From assembly GCA_032622095.1 (NCBI GenBank), contig CP136064.1, positions 116,205,894 to 116,269,893 of the forward strand: a DNA stretch of 64,000 nucleotides, in the 5' to 3' direction. The notes beneath the pieces are model-generated. The model searched no databases and was not told the DNA's origin. It saw only the letters and a list, made by a program, of their open reading frames with translations. Of this stretch, positions 55,773 to 64,000 are shown one piece after another. The DNA is from Siphonodentalium dalli (taxonomy: Eukaryota > Mollusca > Scaphopoda > Gadilida > Siphonodentaliidae). Made by a program: the position numbers and the translations under genes. Within the stretch, counting starts at the first letter, position 1; each line of letters opens with the position of its first letter.

Positions 55773-56148
55773 TTAAAGTGATGTGAAACACTCCGGTAGG
55801 GTGATCAAATAGAAATTGAGAATAATCTTGCTAGTTAATTTTTACAAATATTAATCCAAATTGACAACACTCACCATAATTTTTATATATTAATTAAATG
55901 CATTGACTTTCGATGGCGAAATCAATTTGGTTAGTTTTTGGCCAAAAGTTGTGTCCTTAATCAGGATGTAAATATTTACAATTGAGTGTAGTTCAGACGA
56001 TGTTTTCTATAGAGTGGTATGGTCGATTTCTTTGAATTTTTTGGGCAAGGTTAGTAGAATGCTACATACCCAAGTTGCCATATTGCATAAGTACTAGTAT
56101 TAACTATTCAATTTCACGGACCCGAACAAGTCCATAATATGTCTTTAA
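55773..56148 (+). mobile_element. Family H element, copy 2
   Basis: Collinear with copy 1 over its whole length (GTGATGTGAAACACTCCGGT at the start, GAACAAGTCCATAATATGTC near the end). Both copies end exactly at TTAA, which defines the element. Confidence 0.85.
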
Positions 56149-57634
56149 CTGTATAATTCAATATATAAGGAATAATCATTATTTCTGTTATGATTAAAGG
56201 GAGACTGTACCTAAATCCAGCTACTTATGGTGCCATCTACTAAACTCAACAAAAAATATGCAATAAAATAATTGTTATGAGTCAAGAATGAGAGTTATAT
56301 ATATACATTTACTAATACAAAGAACCACATATAACAACCTGATAATAATAAACTAAAATGAGTAAAAGGCTTAAACCATTTACTCATTTTCAATACCGGT
56401 ATAATTACCATGTTGTTTTACATAGATTCATAGATTACATAAACTTAATTTGAGGTGTTTAGATTAGCCTTTAAGAAACTGAAGACAAATCTGAATATGA
56501 AATGAAGTGAATGTAATTATTGACTGTTCATGTCCACTGTTGCCATATTAATGAGTCAAGTGTTTTGAATATAATTAATGAAGATTCATATGTTGTTGGA
56601 GTTATTGAGCGATAAATGAATATAGAATGTTATCACTTGAATATATATAAATGTTATTCATCAAGCCAAAGTCACTATGTTATGAAAGATGATGAGACTC
56701 ATGTTTATTGGAGATTGGGATGATGCAATCATGTTCAGTCAGCGAATGATGCACCTCACTAAAATTTGGTATTGGATTCTATATCATTGTAATACAATCG
56801 CACAGAGAAATGGCCACAGGCGTGGGGTGTCTCTCTTTGACAAAATGTTTCCAACGGTTAGAAATTCATGCCTGGCATAACATTAATTGGAAAGTTCAAA
56901 TCAAAATTAGGTTCAATTTGTTTGTTAGTATTTTTTGTGGAATTGTTTTTAGAGACCAAAAGTACATGTATTCGGTGGGGAGAGGATATAAATTAAATTT
57001 CTTGGACTTTGGAATTTTGTATATTGTGAAACAATACGCTGTTCAAACTGAAGTTTTCAGTTTGCATGCCACACTCAAGACAAATATCAGGAGTCAGGGT
57101 CCAAATCTGGTCCAATGTTTTCTGGCCCTTGGAGTTGTGATGTAATCCAACATGCTAACGACAGGACCATCGAATGTCCCCATTGGAATTTTGGTCTGGT
57201 TCAGGGTGGAGGGGGGGGATGTAGTTGCAAATGACAAGGTAGACCCTTCCCCTCAACAGAGACAGACCGTCTAGCCACGTCCCGGCAGTCACATTCCTTA
57301 TATAGACATGAAATTTTGTTTTATTGCTACCAAATTTATATAATGACTGTTGTCACTTGATTAGAGAAAATGGTAATCACTTTGAACCACAATGATATAT
57401 AAAGTGTCATTTGTTTTTTGACTATTGTTAAAATATTCCCATTTGAAACCAGTGACAAATTTTAGCGAGGGATATCAGACTGAACGGGTAATATATAATT
57501 TTATCTAACACATTTGTATACTAAATAATGTCCCATTGTGTTCAATAGCTTTAAAATGCAAACATTTACCGATTTGTAGTGCTTTATGCCTAATAGAAGC
57601 ATAATTTTATTTTACCAAATATGTTAATAACATG

Positions 57635-57790
57635 CAGTTTTACTTTTTTTTTTCTTCCCTTTTTTCTCTCTTTTTAGCAGGCAATGGAGAAACTCTGTCC
57701 CTGTTTGCAATAGCCATTTGATGAAAATGTATGCTGTAAAGTTCTGTAATTTCTGTAAGCAGAGTATATTCACCTGGCTGAAAATAAATG
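57635..57790 (+). promoter_or_regulatory. Strong orphan splice acceptor with downstream polyadenylation signal
   Basis: A long pyrimidine tract (57640-57676) ends TTTTTAGCAG at 57680, followed about 100 bases later by AATAAA (57783-57788). This could be an alternative terminal exon of the CUX locus. No coding similarity supports it. Confidence 0.25.
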
Positions 57791-57884
57791 TCATGTTTAA
57801 AGATCCACAGGCTGATTCGATACTGAATAATTCAGAATTTTACAAGCCGATTTTCCCCTTGCCAGGCAAAAGAAAATGAAAACA

Positions 57885-58175
57885 CAACTGAGAGCTTTCC
57901 TATGAATGGCACCAAGCCATATTTCCAACTAAATCCTGAAAAGTTAACCATAATTCTGCTGTGGTTAAGGAGTCGATTATTTAGGGCATTACTATCCCTG
58001 CTGGATAAAAATGGACATTATAAGTTATTGTGGTTGATATGGCTTGTTGCCATTAATCGGAAACCTCTCACTGAGAGGTTTCCGATGAACGGCAACAAGC
58101 CATATTTCCGACGAAATCCTGAAAACTTACCATAATTCTGTTGTGGTTAAGGAGTCGATTATTTAGGGCATTACT
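57885..58175. mobile_element. Family D elements, two adjacent broken copies
   Basis: A right arm alone (57885-57991, GAGAGCTTTCCTATGAATGG to GGGCATTACT) is followed by a left-truncated palindrome (58036-58175) centred on AACCTCTCACTGAGAGGTT. Confidence 0.82.
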
Positions 58176-58876
58176 GTACATGAGTTTCTCATTTGCCAGC
58201 CCTGTTTGTTTATTTTGATTTGTTCTGAGTAATTATGCTTGTAAATTTGGCCTATATCTATTTACTTTATGATCTATAATTTCATACGTTGCCCTAATAT
58301 GAGATTTTTAACAAATACTATTTTCTTCCTAAAAAGTCCACGAAAGCTAAGGTTTCTCAAAACATACAAACTCTTTCTATCATGAGCTATTCTAGATTGT
58401 TTTTTTTTTCTCTTCTGTTTCATAAGTGAGGGGCCAACCACGTATCTGTAGAAAAGTCTTACAATTCATTCACAGATTCAGCTGGTACAGAAAAATTGAA
58501 GTTATATCTTCAGCAAAAAATCTCTGTGCGAAAATTGAGTCAGTCTTGTATTGTTCAATCCAGCCACTGGCCCATCTCAAATTTTTTAATTGAGGGTAAT
58601 TTTCTTCTGTTTCCATTACTAATGTTTTCGGCTGAGGGTAATTTATCAAAATTTTTAACTCTGCAACATCTAGTCAAGATCAGGAAATCTCAGCAATTTA
58701 TTCATTCTTGTCAGATATGAGTGCAAATAATAAGGTGGCAATATGTTTGTTGTGTTCGCAATTTTTGTCAACTATTTTTATTATCTTTTTCTATGAGTTG
58801 TGTTCCTTTAAATCTAATTCCTTCAGTTATTAGTCCATTATATTTAATTATTTGATTTTTGCATGTACAATTAAAT

Positions 58877-59125
58877 TTAACCCTTTCATGGCTGGAGCTT
58901 CTTCAAATTTTGCAAAAACCCTGTGCCAATGCATTCTCTTATATATGCGAGTCGCCCATTGGGTGCCTCGCATATATAAGAGAATGCATTGGCCTAACAA
59001 TATTTACCTTAATCTTGTAAGCCAGTGCATTCTCTTCCCATAGGGAGCCTCGCATATATAAGAGAATGCACTGGCACAGGGTCTTTAATGCTGCACCAGC
59101 GCAGCTCCAGTCATTAAAGGATTAA
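58877..59125. mobile_element. Family A TTAA element
   Basis: TTAA at both ends. Left CCCTTTCATGGCTGGAGCTT; right complement TCCTTTAATGACTGGAGCTG. Left hairpin intact (about 58927-58993), right hairpin shortened. Confidence 0.88.
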
Positions 59126-59179
59126 GAATTTCCTAGTTAGTCTAAGATTAAGCCAGAATTTCCTCAAACCTTTCCTGTT

Positions 59180-59351
59180 TTAACCCTTTCTTTCCAAATG
59201 GATTCTCCCACCCAGTTATAAAAGTAAATATTGGAATGGTCTATTATTCATTTGGAGGATATTCAGGAAAAATGAGCAGACAACAGAAATACGATAAGAA
59301 ATACAAGTGCAGAAAGATTCCTATTCATTGGTGGGAAATGTTGAGATAATA
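59180..59351 (+). mobile_element. Family B element, right side replaced
   Basis: TTAACCCTTTCTTTCCAAAT to GTTGAGATAATAAG, then abruptly family C. The missing right part is not found downstream. Confidence 0.78.
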
Positions 59352-59593
59352 AGCAAGCCTTGAAATAGTGTGTCTGTCATTTGCAGAATGAGGTCCCCAG
59401 AGGGTGAATTTAGTGATGCTACCCCACACAGTGGGCTAGCATCACCAAATTCACCCTCTGGGAACCTCATTCTGCTGAGGTGTAAGCAGAATGAGGTCCT
59501 CAGAGGGTGAATTTGGTTATGCTAGCCCGCTATGCAGGGTAGCATCACTAAATTCACCCTCTGGGGACCTCATTCTGCAAATGACAGACACAT
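59352..59593. mobile_element. Family C element, right end trimmed
   Basis: CAAGCCTTGAAATAGTGTGT left end, two back-to-back hairpins (about 59386-59474 and 59488-59576), stopping after GACAGACACA. Confidence 0.85.
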
Positions 59594-59596
59594 AAA

Positions 59597-59713
59597 TATT
59601 GTTAGGCTTGGCCAATTTATTCTCTTATATATTCAAGGCTCCCTATATAATAGAATGCATTGGCACAGGGTTTTGGCAACATTTCGGGAAGCACCCGTCA
59701 AGGAAAGGTTAAT
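59597..59713. mobile_element. Family A element, right part only
   Basis: AATATTGTTAGGCTTGGCCA, a degraded hairpin, then GGTTTTGGCAACATTTCGGG and GAAAGGTTAA. Confidence 0.7.
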
Positions 59714-60062
59714 ATTTGAAATAAGAAAATTTCCTACTTTCTTGCCTCACTCTGGTACAATAGTTTAAAAGAAAACAGGAGAAGATTCTGGCTGTTTCCT
59801 TGTTTGCTTACAAGTGCTACAATTTCTTCATGAATTCCTAGAATTAAACATTATTATTTTCATTTCTGAGGCAATTGTTAACCAAAAAAGCTCATTACAA
59901 TCCCATATTTGCCTTTCATTGGAAGTGCCTTATCATCAACCAATCAGAAAATCAATCAACTATGACTTTCAGGTGAAATTCCTGATGTGATTTACAGATA
60001 TTTCTTAAATATATCCTGGTTCAGATTATTTGTATATGGTAAGTTACCTCAGTTACTTTAAT

Positions 60063-60822
60063 AGGGATGGGATTATATATTGATGCATGGATATCTCCAT
60101 ACACTTGCTTGTGTATCAAGTAGGGCTGCAACAATTCATGGTGAATTTAATGTATTGTGATACACTTTCAAACGATACATGTATCATATCGTAGCATGTT
60201 TATCCTGATACAGGGAATCAAGTAATTTCTTATGGTGGGCTTTTGTAAAAGAGCAAAGCTCTAGTTATAAACATGTTGGTTATTATAATTCACCTGGTAA
60301 ATCATTGGAGAACACTAATTTAGTATGTCGTGATTTATCATATCGTTGATGACATACCGCTATATGTATCATATCGTGACTAAGTTTATCTTACAGCCAT
60401 GGTATCGAGAGCTTGTTTATTGTTATAGCATGACAAACATGAATATATACCTCCTCTGCAGTGTTTGCTTCATTCTGTGAATATGCTCAAAAATTTATGT
60501 TTTGAGCTAATAACAATATAAAATTCTATTTGATGAGGCAAGTAACCAAGTGAGAAAGTGGTTGTTATCAAATTATTATAATCTTTGCTAGCATTTTACA
60601 ATAAAATATCGCTTTATGACAGAAAGTGCCTATCATTTGGGGTATCACAAGACAATAAAATATTGTATCTGGACACAAAATCTGTCAGGGTATTACTGCT
60701 CAGAATATGGTATGACGCAAAATGCATATCTATTTAGGTACCACTACACATACAATTTTGTGTAGTGATGCAAATGCTTTAGCATGTATCATATCATAAA
60801 GTTGATATATCATCCCATCCCT
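60063..60822. mobile_element. Inverted-repeat element with AGGGATGGGAT ends
   Basis: AGGGATGGGATTATATAT at the left mirrors ATATATCATCCCATCCCT at the right. The inside is rich in GTATCATATCGT words. No clear target duplication. Confidence 0.65.
60113..60409. mobile_element. Probable hAT-like element nested in the previous one
   Basis: Element 60121-60401 starts TAGGGCTGCAACAATTC and ends near TTACAGCCATG. Flanks GTATCAAG and GTATCGAG match 7 of 8. The right terminal repeat is degraded. Confidence 0.5.
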
Positions 60823-61270
60823 CGCTCTTAACAATCTTATATTTAATCTTAAAAAGTGTCATCTATTTGATAATTTTTCTGCAGTTAATTATTTGTTCCA
60901 AAAGGAGTCTTTGTGGAAAGGCTCTGAACTTGATATTTTTTCTAACTATGTTGAAGAACAATCAGCTGGCAAACAACTCAAATTTCTATTCAATTTTCCA
61001 CTATTTCCAAAGTGTTTCCACCATAAAGGTGCACTTGCCTTTACATTCTACCTATCTGCTCTGTTATCACTTGTGCCATATTTCCTACTTTCTACATGTA
61101 CAGTGTAATGAATATCATGTTTTATCTCAAATGTGGTAATTAAAATAAAACATAGAATATAAATCCTTTTCTGTATAAATGTATGAAAATTAAGAAATCA
61201 TATAAGCTATATCCCAGATTAAAGAATTTTAGTCATATTAATTGTAATATGTGTTTGTTTTTTCCTTCAT

Positions 61271-61299
61271 AGATTTGTTTGTTTGTTTGTTCGTTTGTT
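61271..61299 (+). repeat. GTTT microsatellite
   Basis: About seven GTTT units, one with a C substitution. Confidence 0.85.
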
Positions 61300-61396
61300 A
61301 AATTCTTTAAAACTTGTAATTAGGCAAAATATACCTAATGTTTAATCTGCTATTACTCACTGCCACCATTCGATTGTTTTAATAAACTCAACTACA

Positions 61397-61774
61397 TTGA
61401 GAAGTAAGGGTGTAATGATTGCGATTCTTTCTAGAGAAATGTATCGTGATATGTTTTAATAAACATACCGCAATGCGTTTATTCCTACATTTTGATATGT
61501 TTTGTTGACTACATGTACAGTTCCTTAGTGGCTAAATCTAGCATTCGATGCTAGAAAATAGTGTCCAACTAAATTTAGAGCAAATGGATAAATTCAATTG
61601 TTTCAGTAACTGTATAAGCTTAGCCATGGAATGGTATGGTATTCGAAATGAGAAATGGAATTATCAATATCCCAGGCCATCATTCGTCACTGCGGATTAA
61701 TTTTTTTATATTTTAAGTCTTTAGTGAATCACTATATGCATATCTTACTATATCATTACAGCCCTATTGAGAAG
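61397..61774. mobile_element. hAT-like MITE, 362 bases, exact 8-base target duplication
   Basis: Element 61405-61766 with ends TAAGGGTGTAATGAT and complement TAGGGCTGTAATGAT. TTGAGAAG occurs on both sides (61397-61404 and 61767-61774). No coding sequence. Confidence 0.93.
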
Positions 61775-61831
61775 TAGAGATATTTGGTAAAATTTATTAT
61801 ATCAAACATTTTATATGGGATAGAGCACCAT

Positions 61832-62085
61832 TTAACCCTTTCTGTACTAAAGTATAGGATAATTCTTCCATTCTTGCATTCAGTTATAAGAGTATATATT
61901 GGAATGGTCTATAATTCATTTGGAGGGATGTTCAGGTAATAAAAGCAGATGACAGACGAAAAGACAATACAAGTGCAGAAAAGATTCATTTTCATTGGTG
62001 GGAATGTTTAGACAATAAGTTCAACAACTGTTTGTTGATCTTAGGACACTACTCATCAATGAGTATTTAGTATAGAGTGGGTTAA
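61832..62085 (+). mobile_element. Family B TTAA element
   Basis: TTAACCCTTTCTGTACTAAA left end, TTAGTATAGAGTGGGTTAA right end, both TTAA intact. Confidence 0.87.
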
Positions 62086-62294
62086 ATCAACATATGAAAT
62101 TATTACATCTATATCATCCAATATACATTGCAGCATCCAATAACAGTTCCTCAACTTCGAGCAAATTTATTTATGTCAAATGATCAACTCTTATATTAGC
62201 TATGCCCATAAAGTCAAGGGTGGTCATGTGCTGAAACATGACAAATTATTCAAACAAGGAATTATGGGACAACTCAATGTGGAAATAAAAAATA

Positions 62295-62314
62295 CCAACC
62301 TAACCTAACCTAAC
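62295..62314 (+). repeat. Short CCTAA tandem repeat
   Basis: Three CCTAA units. This pentamer is the insect-type telomere unit, but the tract is too short to mean much. Confidence 0.7.
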
Positions 62315-62428
62315 ACTCAAATAACAGTGGAACTGTACATGAATTTCACAAAATTTTCTGAAAACAATATGCTTTGTTCAAATTATAAAAAGGAACCACA
62401 ATTATTTCTGTCTTCCCATAAAATCTGT

Positions 62429-62690
62429 TTAACCCTTCCATGACTTGAGCTTTGTGAAATTTTGTGAAAACCCTTCGCCAATGCATTCTCTTGTACATGT
62501 GAGTCTCCCATCGGGAGCCTCGCATATATAAGAGAATGCATTGGCCTCACAATATTTACATTGACCTTGTAAGCCAGTGCATTCTCTTATATATGTGCGG
62601 CTCCCTATGGAGATTTGCATATTTATGAGAATACACTGGCACAGGAACTTTAATGCTGCACAAGCGCAGCACCCGTCATGTAAGTGTTAA
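62429..62690. mobile_element. Family A TTAA element
   Basis: TTAA at both ends. Left CCCTTCCATGACTTGAGCTT; right complement CACTTACATGACGGGTGCTG. Two hairpins with GTCTCCC/GGGAGCC loops. Confidence 0.88.
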
Positions 62691-63404
62691 ATAATGGAAC
62701 AGAATAAGAAATCAAAGACCCTGAATGGCTAACTTTACAAGCACAATGTCTTGTGAACAGAGTTTTCACAGCAGAAGAGCTGTTTTAATCGAAAGAATAT
62801 GACATATACGGCTATAAAAGCCGATTATAAAGCTGTTCAATATGAACAACATTATCATGAGATGTTACTATATGCTTGTTGAAATCTTTGTTTATCTAGA
62901 TTTAGTCAATAGAAGTCTATTTTGTGTCAAACTATTTACGGAATCTCAATAAATTTCATTAACTATTGAAATGGCAAAATTTGCTCAATATTTTCAAATA
63001 TTCCATTTTGTTTCATCACAAAAAATGTTTCTTTTTTCAAAGTGTTTTCTGCAATTTTGGATGATCCTCCCTTGTTTTCATTTTTGTTATGGCTCTAGTT
63101 TAATTATCTTTGGAAAAGAATTATTTAAGAAATGGATTTTTCACATGCAAACCACCCTCCAGAGTCCTACCTATTTTTCATCTGGACCTTTTTAACATTT
63201 AAAGGTGCATAATCCTCATATCATCAGATTCCAACAACAACATTTCTTGAAATGCTGCTTCAGTTATAAGAATAGATTAATTAGAAGAAAAAAATGCCCA
63301 AAAAGTTTTATTTATCAACATTTTGTTCAACGAAATTTGGCCGGATTGTGAAATATCTTACACCCAAATTTATTCATCTTCATCCGCAATTTGGTCCAAG
63401 ACTG

Positions 63405-63570
63405 TCAGCTTGACGAATATTTGCCAGGCCGCCAAAAATTACATATCTCGGGGAAATAACAAATTTCAAAAATTTATATCTGATTACTCTGAGCTTCGAT
63501 GGGTGGGTTCCTTGATTCGAATCAAATATTTTTTACCCCTGAAGCCAAAGACAGTAATTTTGGAGCTTTA
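63405..63570 (+). repeat. Repeat K, copy 3
   Basis: TACTCTGAGCTTCGATGGGT, AATCAAATATTTTTTACCCC and GAAGCCAAAGACAGTAATTT follow the block order at 46075-46200. Confidence 0.6.
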
Positions 63571-63668
63571 ATTCGGATTATGCATCTTTTACATTTAATA
63601 TTAGCCATTTACAATAAATAATTAACCTATTACCATCATCGTATGCTGATAGTTTCTTTTTCTTCAAC

Positions 63669-63923
63669 CAAGCCTTGAAATAGTGTGTCTGTCATATGCA
63701 GAATGAGGTCCCCCAGAGTGTGAATTTAGTGATGCTACCCCGCATAGTGGGCTAGCATCACCAAATTCACCCTCTGGGAACCTCATTCTGCAGAGGTGTA
63801 AGCAGAATGAGGTCCCCAGAGGGTGAATTTGGTGATGCTAGCCCGCTATGCGGGGTAGCATCACTAAATTCACCCTCTGGGGACCTCTTTCTGCAAATGA
63901 CAGACACTCTATTTCAAGGCTTG
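63669..63923. mobile_element. Family C element, short form
   Basis: Ends CAAGCCTTGAAATAGTGTGT and complement CAAGCCTTGAAATAGAGTGT. Two back-to-back hairpins with almost no centre, very like 59352-59593. Confidence 0.92.
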
Positions 63924-64000
63924 TCTTCAACAAAGAATGGAAACAGAACTGGAACACACTTTCAAGTAAATAAAAACAATTGTTGAATGTTCCTATTCAT

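Larger units (their letters stand above)
53981..64000 (+). other. 3' flank / UTR of CUX, no further gene recognised
   Basis: Downstream of the CUX stop lie repeats of families A, B, C, D, H, K and hAT-like elements. AATAAA signals occur at 56347-56352 and 57783-57788, among others, so the true mRNA end cannot be set. No open frame resembles CASP C-terminal exons or any known protein. Confidence 0.6.

Noticed and set aside
60867-61139. Overlapping frames of 71-90 codons in the 3' flank
   Set aside because: Hydrophobic, low-complexity translations without a domain. No match to the CASP C-terminal membrane segment as I remember it.
62295-62314. Interstitial telomere tract (CCTAA)
   Set aside because: Only three units, which is within chance expectation for AT-rich DNA.

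Overview
This window is animal nuclear DNA: AT-rich, intron-dominated, with short exons in long introns and many short inverted-repeat transposons. No bacterial, viral or organellar gene layout is visible. The one recognisable host gene is a CUX/cut homeobox transcription factor on the + strand. A single CUX gene with three CUT domains, together with very many TTAA-flanked miniature elements, suggests an invertebrate, most likely a lophotrochozoan such as a bivalve mollusc. The species assignment is inference.

The gene fills positions 1204-53980. Twelve coding exons join in one open frame of 3,843 bases (1,280 codons plus stop), starting at a phase-0 acceptor; the true 5' end lies upstream of the window. 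Exons at 1204-32672 encode the N-terminal coiled coil that vertebrate CUX1 shares with its splice isoform CASP. Exon 36975-37553 carries CUT repeat 1, 43239-44274 CUT repeat 2, 48158-48544 CUT repeat 3, and the last exon (53013-53980) the homeodomain with His at position 50 and an acidic tail ending in a stop. Notable gene details are a GC-AG intron after CUT3, a triple NAG acceptor before the CUT2 exon, a PIDLSKR (CtBP-type) motif, and SUMO-type motifs including LKKEPISP.

The introns and 3' flank are packed with non-autonomous DNA transposons, which I sorted by eye. Several TTAA-flanked families begin CCCTTT (piggyBac-like ends) or AGG. A TA-flanked, almost fully palindromic family begins CAGTAATGCCC (Tc1/mariner-like). 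A double-hairpin family begins CAAGCCT. Several hAT-like elements have 8-bp target duplications, and one CAGGG-ended element keeps a BED-like zinc finger reading frame. The same hairpin (CATTCTCTTATATATGCGAG and its complement) sits inside elements with at least four different outer ends. Nested insertions allow some relative dating.

The 3' flank (53981-64000) holds no gene I can recognise; CASP-specific exons, expected downstream by analogy with vertebrates, were not seen. Exon boundaries rest on splice consensus, frame continuity and remembered similarity to CUX1. Repeat boundaries come from reading the sequence and may be off by a few bases, more for decayed copies.
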